Below, piece after piece: positions 9,147 through 17,731 of a stretch of DNA of 64,000 nucleotides. A model generated the notes under the pieces. It was given only the letters and a program-made list of their open reading frames with translations. It ran no database searches and was not told the origin of the DNA. The translations under genes were made by a program, and so were the position numbers. Each line of letters begins with the position of its first letter. The first letter of the stretch is position 1. This DNA comes from Pseudolabrys sp035718275 (GTDB lineage: Bacteria; Pseudomonadota; Alphaproteobacteria; Rhizobiales; Xanthobacteraceae), in assembly GCA_035718275.1 (NCBI GenBank), contig DASTHI010000015.1, positions 41,662 to 105,661 on the forward strand, given 5' to 3'.

Positions 9147-9647
9147 TCAACTCGCCGGCGCGGTCGAAGGCTGCATCTGCGCCATTTTCTGCCGATAGAG
9201 GCTCACGAAGTCCACGGGATCGAGTAGCAGGGGAGGAAATCCACCGTTGCGCACCGCCGTCGCAATGATCTCGCGTGCGAACGGGAACAGCAGCCGTGGA
9301 CATTCGATCAGCACTACGGGATTCAAGCTCTCTTTCGGTACGTTGCGGATGCGGAACATACCCGCGAACTCAAGTTCGAAACGAAACAAGAGTGTGGTGG
9401 AGGTTTCGGCCTTGCCCTCAAGTTTGATTACGACTTCAACGTCGCTCTCGGACAAGGGAGTGGCGCCAACATTGATCTGGATTGCAATCTGCGGCTGCTC
9501 CTGGCGCGAACCGATCGATTGAGGCGCATTCGGATTTTCGAAGGAAAAATCCTTGATGTATTGGGCGAGGACGGTGAGTTGCGGCTGATCCTGCGGGCTC
9601 GCTTGCGCGCCGCTGCTTTGTGAGGGGTTGCCATTGCCAGACGTCAT
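9147..9647 (-). CDS. secB: protein-export chaperone SecB
   Basis: Homotetrameric cytosolic chaperone that keeps preproteins unfolded for SecA/SecYEG. The 166 residues match the family; the core starts at LTVLAQYIKDFSFENPNAP after a low-complexity Gln/Ser-rich N terminus. FELEFAGMFRI and the C-terminal PLLLDPVDFVSLY stretch are SecB hallmarks. A good ribosome binding site (AGGAG, 5 bp before ATG) supports the start at 9647. Convergent with dnaQ, with only a few bases between the stops. Confidence 0.97.
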   Translation of the reverse strand: MTSGNGNPSQSSGAQASPQDQPQLTVLAQYIKDFSFENPNAPQSIGSRQEQPQIAIQINVGATPLSESDVEVVIKLEGKAETSTTLLFRFELEFAGMFRIRNVPKESLNPVVLIECPRLLFPFAREIIATAVRNGGFPPLLLDPVDFVSLYRQKMAQMQPSTAPAS

Positions 9648-10392
9648 GAATTCTCCTTCAGCGACGCCGCAGGGGGTGGCGCGCGCGGTTGGCTAACATA
9701 GCCGTTCTGATGGAACAAGGACGCGCGATTGTCGCCGGCGCTGTTCATTCGCGCTCTTCATTAGTCATTATTGCGGGCGGACAATACCGCCGGGCAGCCG
9801 GTATTTTTGGCCAAAGGGGGGAGACCGATTCTTCGCTCATCCACGATGGAGCTGCCGGACTACTGCGCTGCGCAGGGTTCGCCCTACGGCAGGTAGCAGC
9901 GGCAATACGGCGATAACGTCCGTGATAAGCCCCGGAAGCAGCAGTCAAATCCCCCGATGAAAAGAACACGCTTCTTAACGCTACCTGCAAGCTTGTTCGG
10001 CGCGCCTCCTCACGGTCAGGCGTACTCGCCCAATGTGCCGGTCAACTGTGCGGCTCAGGACGACTACGCCGAGAAGCCAGCGGGCCTCTACCAGGCTAAA
10101 AGCCCAATCGTCGCACCGTGGCAACAAAATCGCCAAGTTCCAGCAGTAGCATTGCCAAAATCGCCCACAGCAACCATTTTGATATATTCATGGGCGTTTC
10201 TCTCGGTGTGCGATGTTGGCCTAAGCTGCCTGATCGTCTAATGTTCGAGGAGAAATCGCAGTTACGCCGAAATGACGGCGAGAGCCCGTAGCGGGCGGCG
10301 CAGTTACGGGAATGCACAAGCGGCGGCGTGGCTGAGAGCCCGGCGCAGATCGATAGCGATCCGATCCACGTGCCGGGACGGTATCCGAAAGC
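9648..10392. other. 745-bp gap without an intact gene
   Basis: Between secB (minus) and the Tim44-like gene (plus). Several short frames exist on both strands, but none shows a plausible protein except the 31-codon minus-strand peptide described separately at 10096-10191. In related genomes I recall an fxsA gene at this position; no full-length FxsA can be read here in any frame I checked. It also must hold the promoters of secB and the Tim44-like gene, which I could not identify. Confidence 0.45.
10096..10191 (-). pseudogene. 31-residue membrane peptide, possible fxsA remnant
   Basis: A short frame with ATG at 10191, preceded by GAGAG about seven bases upstream, encodes one hydrophobic helix followed by LLLELGDFVATVRRLGF and a stop. 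The LxELxxFVxxxxxLGF pattern resembles the first helix of FxsA family proteins (hhhLPhhEhxxFhxVxxxhG). FxsA should be about 130 residues or more; here it ends at once, and the next frame gives only a weakly hydrophobic continuation. Either a decayed fxsA or an independent small membrane protein. Low confidence. Confidence 0.3.
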
Positions 10393-11109
10393 ATGCGAGA
10401 CGTGTTCGATATCTATACCATTATTTTCCTGGCGCTGGCGGTGTTCATCTTCCTGCGGCTGCGCAGCGTATTGGGTCAGCGGACCGGCAGGGAACGACCT
10501 CCTTACGATCCGTATTCCGCCCGCGAGCCGGTGCGGCCTGCGGCGGAAAAAGTCATCACTCTGCCGAACCGCAACGCAGAATCACCCCAGGCGAAGCCTG
10601 TGGAGCCGGAGACGGCTCCCGCCGAGAAATGGAAGGGCATTGCAGAGCCCGGTTCTGTACTGGCAGCAGGGCTCGATGCAATCGCCGGCGCCGAACCCGA
10701 TTTCGATGCGAAACATTTTCTCGCAGGCGCGCGTGCTGCCTACGAGATGATAGTCAACGCCTACGCTGAAGGCGATCGCCGCACCTTGAAAAACCTGCTG
10801 GCTCGGGAAGTTTATGATGGATTCGAGAGCGCTATCAGTGCACGTGAAAAGCGCGGCGAGACGGTGGAAAGTCGCTTCGTGTCCATCGATGAAGCCAATA
10901 TCTCCGCCGCCGAATTGCGCGGCCGTACCGCGCAGATTACTGTTCGCTTCCAATCAAAGCTTGTCTCGGCAACACGCGACAAGGATGGAAACGTGATTGA
11001 CGGCAGCGCGGACAGGGTCACCGACATCACTGACGTTTGGACATTTGCACGTGACGTGAGTTCGCGCGATCCGAACTGGAAGCTGGTGGCTACTGAAGCC
11101 GGGCAATGA
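10393..11109 (+). CDS. Tim44-like domain protein (TimA type)
   Basis: A 238-residue protein with one N-terminal membrane anchor (YTIIFLALAVFIFLRL, about 8-23), a Pro/Glu-rich linker and a C-terminal Tim44-like domain (about 95-238). FDAKHFLAGARAAYEMIV and VSIDEANISAAELRGRTAQI are typical of the alphaproteobacterial proteins. The mitochondrial homologue tethers the import motor; the bacterial role is not established beyond the inner membrane. It lies four bases before mltA, and together with Smr they form a conserved run. Confidence 0.88.
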   Translation: MRDVFDIYTIIFLALAVFIFLRLRSVLGQRTGRERPPYDPYSAREPVRPAAEKVITLPNRNAESPQAKPVEPETAPAEKWKGIAEPGSVLAAGLDAIAGAEPDFDAKHFLAGARAAYEMIVNAYAEGDRRTLKNLLAREVYDGFESAISAREKRGETVESRFVSIDEANISAAELRGRTAQITVRFQSKLVSATRDKDGNVIDGSADRVTDITDVWTFARDVSSRDPNWKLVATEAGQ

Positions 11110-11113
11110 GTGC

Positions 11114-12385
11114 ATGCCGCCAAGCTGTCGTCGCAATCTCCTCCGGTTCGGTGTTGGCGTTGGGGTGATCGCGGGAGCGGCGATTTCGACGGCAGTCTCG
11201 GCCAAAAGCATTCGCCTTCCCAAAGCCCAGGTCGAGACGCTCAGCTTTTCCGCACTCGATGGCTGGAAGCAGGATGATCTCTCCGCTGCTTTCGATACCT
11301 TTCTGAAAAGCTGTCGCGCCATACTTAACGGCACCAAGCATATGAGAGCGGTCCGACCGCTATACGACGGCTTGTTCAGGGTTTGCGAACGAGCTGCCGC
11401 GGCAGGCAAGCTCGACAGCGGCCATGCCCGGGCGTTTTTTGAAGACAATTTCAAACCCGTGCGGATCGTGCCCCACGGCGAATCCGACGGATTTTTTACT
11501 GGCTACTATGAGACCGAAGTCGATGGGTCCCGCTTTCCCAGCAACGAATATACGATACCAATCTATGCAGCTCCCGCGGTTGCTGTGAAGAAGCGCAGCA
11601 GTACCGTGTTCGCAAACCTCGACCGCACTGAGATCGAGGAAGGCGCTCTTGCCGGCAAGAATCTGGAAATCTGCTACGTGAAGAGCCCGATCGATGCCTT
11701 CTTCGCGCAGATCCAGGGGTCAACGCGTGTGAGACTCGACAGCGGGAAATTGCTGCGGCTTAACTACATTGCAAGCAACGGGATGCCCTATACGCCCGTT
11801 GGAAAATTCCTGATCGATCGCGGCATCGTTTCCCGGGATGAAATGTCGATGGATAAGATCCGGCAGTTCATGGAGGCCAACCCGGAAGAGGGCAAAGAAT
11901 TGCGGCGGAAGAACCGCTCGTTCGTATTCTTTACCGAGGTTCCGCTGGATGCTGACGACGAATGTATCGGGGCACAAGGTGTGCCCCTTACGCCCGGACG
12001 CTCGCTTGCCGTAGACAAGAAGATTCACGTTTACGGAACGCCGATTTGGGTCGAGGCAAAACTTCCGATCGAAAGCGAACGACCTGAAACAAGATTCCGG
12101 CGTCTGCTCGTCGCGCAGGATACCGGATCAGCTATCACAGGACCCGCACGGGCGGATATCTATTTCGGCCACGGCGAGCAAGTCAGTCACGTTGCGGGGC
12201 GCATTAAGCAGTTTGGGAAATTTGTCATGCTGGTCCCGCGCAGCGTGTCGGTACATGGCGCTGCGGCACCGCGCTCGAAGCAAGTTCCACTGCCAAAGCG
12301 GCGCCCCGAAATGATCCTCGCGGTGGAGTCACACAACTCGAACACACATGCGCCGGGGGTCCCGTCGCCGCGACCAAGGCCGTAA
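11114..12385 (+). CDS. mltA: membrane-bound lytic murein transglycosylase A
   Basis: Cleaves the MurNAc-GlcNAc bond of peptidoglycan to form 1,6-anhydroMurNAc. Length 423 residues. An N-terminal hydrophobic segment after a twin-Arg-like CRRN (GVGVIAGAAISTAVSA) is a signal peptide; I see no lipobox. The MltA barrel includes GFFTGYYETEVDGS, and the C-terminal 3D domain has AQDTGSAITGPARADIYFG, holding the conserved Asp residues including the expected catalytic one. The start follows the Tim44-like stop by four bases. Confidence 0.93.
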   Translation: MPPSCRRNLLRFGVGVGVIAGAAISTAVSAKSIRLPKAQVETLSFSALDGWKQDDLSAAFDTFLKSCRAILNGTKHMRAVRPLYDGLFRVCERAAAAGKLDSGHARAFFEDNFKPVRIVPHGESDGFFTGYYETEVDGSRFPSNEYTIPIYAAPAVAVKKRSSTVFANLDRTEIEEGALAGKNLEICYVKSPIDAFFAQIQGSTRVRLDSGKLLRLNYIASNGMPYTPVGKFLIDRGIVSRDEMSMDKIRQFMEANPEEGKELRRKNRSFVFFTEVPLDADDECIGAQGVPLTPGRSLAVDKKIHVYGTPIWVEAKLPIESERPETRFRRLLVAQDTGSAITGPARADIYFGHGEQVSHVAGRIKQFGKFVMLVPRSVSVHGAAAPRSKQVPLPKRRPEMILAVESHNSNTHAPGVPSPRPRP

Positions 12386-12390
12386 CGGCC

Positions 12391-12930
12391 ATGGCTGACG
12401 GCCGCCGCCGACGTTTGTCGCCGGAAGAGCGAGTGCTCTGGACGACCATCACCAAGACGATCGCTCCGCTGCAAAAATCGGCGTCCGAGGGACCGCCGCC
12501 TCCGGCGGATTCTCCACCCGCGCCGCCCAGCAATCTTGTTCAAACCAAGTCTGTTGCGCAGACTTTCCGGAAAGGCGGCGGTCCGCCGGCTCTTCTGCCA
12601 CTTGGCCGTCGCGAGCGGGCACGGATCGCGCGCGGCAATCACCGGATCGAAGGACGGCTCGATCTGCACGGTCTCACGCAAAGCGAAGCCCACAACGCGC
12701 TGCTGCGCTTCCTGCGTGCCGCGATGGAGCGGGAAGCCCGGCTTGTGCTCGTGATTACCGGAAAAGGCGGTCGCCGGGCAGGAGAAAGCGGGGTACTCAA
12801 AACCCAGGTGCCGCGTTGGCTGAGCCTGCCGGAATTTCGTCCGCTTGTGATCGGGTTCGAGATTGCACACGCAGCCCACGGCGGAGAGGGCGCACTCTAT
12901 ATTCGCGTGCGGCGAAAGAAACGAGAGTAG
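12391..12930 (+). CDS. Smr-domain protein
   Basis: A 179-residue protein with a disordered Pro-rich N-terminal half (PPPPADSPPAPPSN) and a C-terminal Smr domain from about residue 85. The signature LDLHGLTQSEA and the GKGG loop are present, and the protein ends GALYIRVRRKKRE, a standard ending for this family. Smr domains nick branched or mismatched DNA, or cleave RNA, in the families studied; the role of this stand-alone version is unknown. It sits at the end of the Tim44-mltA run and is convergent with hslU. Confidence 0.9.
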   Translation: MADGRRRRLSPEERVLWTTITKTIAPLQKSASEGPPPPADSPPAPPSNLVQTKSVAQTFRKGGGPPALLPLGRRERARIARGNHRIEGRLDLHGLTQSEAHNALLRFLRAAMEREARLVLVITGKGGRRAGESGVLKTQVPRWLSLPEFRPLVIGFEIAHAAHGGEGALYIRVRRKKRE

Positions 12931-12946
12931 ACGAGGCCGACCTCGT
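12931..12946. terminator. short hairpin between Smr gene and hslU
   Basis: ACGAGG-CCGA-CCTCGT is a perfect 6-bp stem with a 4-base loop, placed directly after the Smr stop and 30 bases from the hslU stop. The genes are convergent, so it could serve both. No T run follows on either strand, so intrinsic termination is uncertain. Confidence 0.35.
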
Positions 12947-12976
12947 ATGGCACCGGTCATCGTTATCAACGCGCGT

Positions 12977-14284
12977 CTATAAAATGAAGCGGCTCAAATC
13001 GGCATTCTTCGCCAGATCACCGATGTGCTGTTGCACGTAGCCTGCATCGATTCTGACTGTTTCACCCGACCGATCCGGTGCGGCAAACGAAACCTCGTCG
13101 AGCACGCGCTCCATCACGGTCTGCAGCCGGCGTGCACCAATGTTCTCGACCGACGCGTTCACCGCGACGGCTATATCGGCAATTGCATCGACGGCATCCT
13201 CCGAAAATTCAAGCGTCACATCCTCGGTGCTCATCAGCGCGATGTATTGCTTGATCAATGAAGCCTCCGGCTCCGTTAGAATTCGACGGAAGTCATCTCG
13301 CGTAAGAGCTTTGAGCTCGACACGAATCGGCAGGCGTCCCTGCAGTTCGGGCAGAAGATCCGATGGCTTAGAAATATGAAAGGCGCCGGAGGCGATGAAA
13401 AGAATGTGATCTGTTTTTACCGGACCGTGCTTGGTATTCACGGTGGTGCCTTCAATCAAGGGTAGTAGATCGCGCTGCACGCCCTCGCGGGACACATCGG
13501 CACCGCGCAAGCCTTCGCGTCCAGCGATCTTGTCGATCTCGTCTAGAAATACGATGCCGTTCTGCTCGGTGCTGCGGATCGCGTCCTGCACAAGTTGCTC
13601 GTTGTCCAGCAGCTTATCGGATTCTTCGTTGACGAGGATGTCATGAGATTCTTCGACTGTCAGACGCCGGGTTTTTGTTCGCCCGCCGCCGAGCTTGCCG
13701 AAGATGTCACCCAGGTTGATGGCGCCCATCTGCGCACCGGGCATTCCCGGAATTTCGAACATGGGCATCCCCGTGCCGCCGGCCTGGACTTCGATCTCGA
13801 TCTCCTTGTCATTAAGTTCTCCGGCACGAAGCCTTCTGCGGAAGCTTTCGCGCGTTGCGGGGCTTGCTCCCGGACCAACGAGTGCGCTGAGCACGCGTTC
13901 TTCCGCCGCCTGCTCGGCTCGTGCCTGCACATCCTTTCGCCTGCGCTCGCGCACCAAGGCGATCCCGATCTCGACAAGGTCTCGCACGATCTGCTCGACG
14001 TCACGCCCGACATAGCCCACTTCGGTGAACTTGGTTGCCTCAACTTTGAGAAACGGAGCGCCCGCGAGTTTCGCCAGGCGGCGCGAAATCTCAGTTTTGC
14101 CGACACCTGTCGGGCCTATCATCAGGATATTCTTCGGGAGCACTTCCTCGCGCAGCTTTTCGTCGAGTTGGAGGCGCCGCCAGCGATTGCGCAGCGCGAT
14201 CGCCACGGCCCGCTTGGCGTCACCCTGGCCGACGATATATCGGTCCAACTCAGATACTATTTCGCGGGGAGAGAAATCGGTCAT
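12977..14284 (-). CDS. hslU: HslU ATPase subunit of the HslUV protease
   Basis: AAA+ unfoldase that feeds substrates to HslV. The 435-residue length matches the family. It has the SPREIVSELDRYIVGQ start, Walker A GPTGVGKT at 57-64, Walker B IVFLDEIDK, and the sensor-2 GARRLQTVMERVLDE region. The I domain lies between. The C terminus ends LSRFIL, the type of tail that inserts into HslV pockets. It is downstream of hslV with a 112-bp gap. HslUV genes are commonly RpoH-controlled; I did not find a convincing RpoH site here. Confidence 0.98.
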   Translation of the reverse strand: MTDFSPREIVSELDRYIVGQGDAKRAVAIALRNRWRRLQLDEKLREEVLPKNILMIGPTGVGKTEISRRLAKLAGAPFLKVEATKFTEVGYVGRDVEQIVRDLVEIGIALVRERRRKDVQARAEQAAEERVLSALVGPGASPATRESFRRRLRAGELNDKEIEIEVQAGGTGMPMFEIPGMPGAQMGAINLGDIFGKLGGGRTKTRRLTVEESHDILVNEESDKLLDNEQLVQDAIRSTEQNGIVFLDEIDKIAGREGLRGADVSREGVQRDLLPLIEGTTVNTKHGPVKTDHILFIASGAFHISKPSDLLPELQGRLPIRVELKALTRDDFRRILTEPEASLIKQYIALMSTEDVTLEFSEDAVDAIADIAVAVNASVENIGARRLQTVMERVLDEVSFAAPDRSGETVRIDAGYVQQHIGDLAKNADLSRFIL

Positions 14285-14396
14285 TTACCCTCTTTTCCCC
14301 GCGCGCTCGGGCGGAACAGCGCTACACGGCCACTCAGGTCGCAAGTCATGAACGCCGCCCGCCCACACATTTTGGGAGCGCTGCTGACATACAACA

Positions 14397-14948
14397 TCAT
14401 GTCTTGATGCTCTCGATGGTCACATTACGGTTCGTGAACACGCAGATATCGGCTGCGATGTCGAGCGATTTGCGCACGATAGCCTCCGCGTCGAGAGATC
14501 CGTCGACCAACGCGCGCGCCGAAGCAAGTGCGTAGTTGCCGCCCGAGCCGATGCCGGCGATTCCGGCCTCTGGCTCCAGCACGTCACCAGTGCCGGTGAG
14601 AACGAGCGACACGCTCGCATCGGCAACAATCATCATGGCTTCAAGGCGGCGAAGGTAGCGATCCGTCCGCCAATCCTTGGCAAGCTCGACGGCTGCCCGC
14701 AAAAGCTGTCCGGGATACTGCTCGAGCTTGCCCTCAAGCCGCTCAAAAAGCGTGAACGCATCTGCGGTCGCGCCCGCAAAGCCTCCAATCACGTCGCCCT
14801 TTGCGAGGCGACGGACTTTTCGGGCATTGGCTTTTACGATTGTCTGTCCGATCGATACCTGTCCGTCGCCCCCAATGACCACCATGCCGTTCTTCCGCAC
14901 GGTGAGAATGGTCGTGCCATGCCAGGCGGGAAGTTCGTGAGGCGACAT
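14397..14948 (-). CDS. hslV: HslV protease subunit of the HslUV protease
   Basis: Threonine peptidase of the proteasome-beta fold. I place the start at 14948 (MSPHELPAWHGTT), giving 183 residues, the family length; a frame-open upstream ATG at 15017 would add 23 unrelated residues. Autoprocessing after HG exposes Thr12 as the catalytic nucleophile (TTILTVRKNG). GGFAGATADAFTLFERLE and IGSGGNYALAAR-like motifs are present (here GGNYALASARAL). It is transcribed divergently from hisB with 150 bp between starts. Confidence 0.96.
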   Translation of the reverse strand: MSPHELPAWHGTTILTVRKNGMVVIGGDGQVSIGQTIVKANARKVRRLAKGDVIGGFAGATADAFTLFERLEGKLEQYPGQLLRAAVELAKDWRTDRYLRRLEAMMIVADASVSLVLTGTGDVLEPEAGIAGIGSGGNYALASARALVDGSLDAEAIVRKSLDIAADICVFTNRNVTIESIKT

Positions 14949-15098
14949 GCGTGTTAACCCTGTGGTCAGGGCAGATGTAAGGATCTCCCGCGTGTGATGC
15001 AAATCAGCCGCCTTCAATGCGCATTAAGGTGAGCAGTGCGAAGGTGGCGAATCCGGCGCGGTCCTGATAAAAGGCGCGCGCGAGCGAAGGACAGCGGC

Positions 15099-15692
15099 AT
15101 GCGTAAGGGCAGCACGACGCGCAAGACCAGGGAAACGGAAGTCGAGGTGGAGGTCAATCTCGACGGGTCAGGTCGGGCGTCTATAGCAACGGGAATTGGC
15201 TTTCTCGACCATATGCTTGACCTGCTTGCGCGTCATTCGCGCGTCGACATCGTTGTGAAAGCCAAAGGCGATCTGCACATCGATCAGCACCATACCACCG
15301 AAGATGTGGGCATTGCGCTCGGCCAGGCTGTGAAGCAGGCGCTCGGCGACATGAAAGGAATCACACGGTATGCCGATGTGCATGTCCCCATGGACGAAGC
15401 CCTGACGCGGGTGGCGATCGATATTTCCGGGCGACCATTCCTGGTGTTCAAGGCCGCGTTCGTCCGCGACAAGGTCGGGGCCTTCGATACCGAGCTTGTG
15501 CAGGAATGGTTTCAGGCTTTTGCGACGAATTCCGGCATGACGCTGCACGCGGAGTGCTTATATGGCACAAACGATCACCATATAGCCGAGTCGTGCTTCA
15601 AGGGATTGGCGCGTGCTCTGCGGGCGGCAGTATCGATTGACCCGCAGGCAAAGGATGAGGTGCCGTCTACCAAGGGCTCGCTCGGCGGTTGA
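15099..15692 (+). CDS. hisB: imidazoleglycerol-phosphate dehydratase
   Basis: Dehydrates IGP to imidazole acetol phosphate in histidine synthesis. The start ATG at 15099 is preceded by GAAGGA at the right distance and gives 197 residues, the length of monofunctional HisB; an earlier in-frame ATG at 15036 lacks this. Mn-binding motifs are clear: GFLDHMLDLLARH, HHTTEDVGIALG and a second set NDHHIAESCFK. First gene of the hisB-DUF2628-hisH-hisA-hisF-hisE cluster. Confidence 0.97.
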   Translation: MRKGSTTRKTRETEVEVEVNLDGSGRASIATGIGFLDHMLDLLARHSRVDIVVKAKGDLHIDQHHTTEDVGIALGQAVKQALGDMKGITRYADVHVPMDEALTRVAIDISGRPFLVFKAAFVRDKVGAFDTELVQEWFQAFATNSGMTLHAECLYGTNDHHIAESCFKGLARALRAAVSIDPQAKDEVPSTKGSLGG

Positions 15693-15772
15693 CGGTCTCG
15701 CGCTATGGGAGACGAACCAGCGCGGATCCCGGGCAGCGGGTGCACGGCTCCAGTATCGACGAGTACGAATGA

Positions 15773-16279
15773 ATGCCAACCTATACGGTCCACGCACCTC
15801 GGCCAGGAACGCGCGATGAGCTCGACGCGGCGGAACGGTTTGTCTTCGTGCGCGACGGATTTTATTTCTGGGCCTTTCTGTTGGCGCCTCTGTGGCTGCT
15901 CGTTCACGGACTTTGGCTGGCATTGCTGATTTACATCATCTTTCATACGGCAATTGAAACCGGCCTTGCGCTGGCGGGCATCTCGGCGAATGTGCAGATT
16001 CTCGTCGGAGTTCTGATCGCACTCATCATCGGCCTGGAAGCATCGAGCATCCGGCGCTGGACGCTGGCGCGACGCGGCTGGACAACGGTCGGCTTTGTCG
16101 TCGGCGATGACGATGAAACAGCCGAGCGCCGATTCTTTGGCGAATGGTGCAAGGACGCACAGCGGGTCGCGCGCAAATCGGGTTCGAGCGAGCAGGACTA
16201 TTCCCATTCGACGCGCGTCGGGCCGCCTTCAGGGTCCGACGTGATCGGGCTTTTCCCAGAAGCTGGGGGCCAAAGGTGA
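15773..16279 (+). CDS. DUF2628 membrane protein between hisB and hisH
   Basis: A 168-residue protein with a soluble N terminus (TYTVHAPR), then two to three membrane segments (about 30-75), then a hydrophilic tail. FVRDGFYFWAFLLAPLWLL is the DUF2628 hallmark. Its stop overlaps the hisH GTG start (GTGA), so it is translated within the histidine operon, and the same placement is known in relatives. No function is known, and nothing in it suggests a histidine-pathway enzyme. Confidence 0.85.
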   Translation: MPTYTVHAPRPGTRDELDAAERFVFVRDGFYFWAFLLAPLWLLVHGLWLALLIYIIFHTAIETGLALAGISANVQILVGVLIALIIGLEASSIRRWTLARRGWTTVGFVVGDDDETAERRFFGEWCKDAQRVARKSGSSEQDYSHSTRVGPPSGSDVIGLFPEAGGQR

Positions 16280-16926
16280 GCGTCGCGATCGTCGACTACG
16301 GCTCCGGCAACCTACATTCGGCCGCGAAGGCGTTTGAACGGGCCGCGCGCGAAAGCGGACGCAGGCAACCGATCCATCTCAGCAGCGATCCCGATACGAT
16401 CCGACGGGCGGAGCGCATCGTGCTCCCGGGAGTAGGCGCTTTTGCCGACTGCCGTCGTGGCCTCGTCGCCATCCCTGGAATGCTGGACGCACTTGAAGAA
16501 AATGTGCGCAGACGAGGGAGGCCCTTCTTCGGCATTTGCGTCGGCATGCAGCTTATGGCGCAACGTGGGCTTGAATATCAATCGACTCCGGGGCTCGGCT
16601 GGATTGCGGGGGAGGTGGACCGCATCATGCCTTCAGACAGCGATCTGAAAATTCCGCACATGGGCTGGAACACGCTCGACGTCGTGAGACCGCATCCGCT
16701 ATTTGAAGGTATTTCTCTGGGCTCGCACGGGTTGCATGCCTATTTTGTGCATTCGTATCATTTCAAACCGGAGCACCGCACCGATCTTCTGGCCCAGACT
16801 GACTATGGCGGCCCGCTTACGGCCATTGTCGGGCGCGAGAATATGGTGGGCACGCAGTTTCATCCCGAGAAGAGTCAGCGCCTGGGGCTTGCGTTAATTG
16901 CCAATTTTCTCAAGTGGTCACCATGA
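16276..16926 (+). CDS. hisH: IGP synthase glutamine amidotransferase subunit
   Basis: Class I glutaminase that supplies ammonia to HisF. A GTG start at 16276 overlaps the upstream stop and is preceded by GGGGG; it gives 216 residues beginning VSVAIVDYGSGNL. The nucleophile Cys lies in FFGICVGMQLM, and the His-x-Glu pair in GTQFHPEKSQ completes the catalytic triad. The frame is open upstream but would lie inside DUF2628. Confidence 0.97.
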   Translation: MSVAIVDYGSGNLHSAAKAFERAARESGRRQPIHLSSDPDTIRRAERIVLPGVGAFADCRRGLVAIPGMLDALEENVRRRGRPFFGICVGMQLMAQRGLEYQSTPGLGWIAGEVDRIMPSDSDLKIPHMGWNTLDVVRPHPLFEGISLGSHGLHAYFVHSYHFKPEHRTDLLAQTDYGGPLTAIVGRENMVGTQFHPEKSQRLGLALIANFLKWSP

Positions 16927-16990
16927 GTCTGTCCGCATCGCTGTTTGCAGCGGCCAGGGCGTTGCAATTTGGGCTGCAACGTAGTCGCGC

Positions 16991-17731
16991 ATGATCCTCT
17001 TTCCCGCTATCGATTTGAAAGAGGGCGTCGTCGTTCGACTCGAACAAGGCGACATGTCCCGGGCGACCGTTTTCAATCATAATCCTGCCGCACAGGCGCA
17101 GCTGTTCGAACGGCAGGGCTTCGAATACCTGCACGTTGTCGATCTCGACGGGGCGTTCGCGGGCAAGCCGATGAATGCCTCCGCCGTGGACCGGATCCTC
17201 AAGGGGGTCCGCATTCCAGTCCAGCTCGGGGGCGGCGTGCGCGATACGGCAACGGTCGAGGCATGGCTCGACAAGGGAGTGACCCGCGTCATCATCGGCA
17301 CCGCAGCGGTACGCGACCCACCATTCGTCAAACAGGCGGCGCGGGACTATCCTGGTCGCATTGCAGTTGGCCTGGATGCCCGAGACGGCAATGTCGCAGT
17401 GCAGGGCTGGGCGGAAAATTCGCATTTGTCAGTTCTGGATATTGCGAGACGCTTCGAGGATGTCGGCGTCTCGGCCATCATCTACACGGATATTTCGCGC
17501 GACGGCATGCTCAAAGGTCTCAACATTGATGCCGCGATTGCGCTCGCCAACGCAATTTCGATCCCGGTGATCGCATCCGGTGGTTTTGCTTCGATCGAGG
17601 ACGTGAAGACCCTGCTCGAGCCGCGCGCGAAGAAGTTGGCAGGCGCCATCGCCGGCCGCGCGCTCTATGACGGGAGGCTGGACGCTGCGAGGGCCCTTGA
17701 TCTCGTCCGCCTCGCCAGAGGACGGGACTGA
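16991..17731 (+). CDS. hisA: ProFAR isomerase
   Basis: Amadori isomerase converting ProFAR to PRFAR, a (beta/alpha)8 barrel. The 246 residues begin MILFPAIDLKEGVVVRL with the catalytic Asp8 in the family position. VQLGGGVRD and VIASGGFAS are the two phosphate-binding loops, and YTDISRDGM contains the second catalytic Asp. Its stop and the hisF start share one base (TGATG), so translation is coupled. Confidence 0.98.
   Translation: MILFPAIDLKEGVVVRLEQGDMSRATVFNHNPAAQAQLFERQGFEYLHVVDLDGAFAGKPMNASAVDRILKGVRIPVQLGGGVRDTATVEAWLDKGVTRVIIGTAAVRDPPFVKQAARDYPGRIAVGLDARDGNVAVQGWAENSHLSVLDIARRFEDVGVSAIIYTDISRDGMLKGLNIDAAIALANAISIPVIASGGFASIEDVKTLLEPRAKKLAGAIAGRALYDGRLDAARALDLVRLARGRD

Noticed and set aside
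9957..10241. Plus-strand 94-codon frame in the secB/Tim44 gap
   Set aside because: Mixed composition, no domain, no ribosome site.
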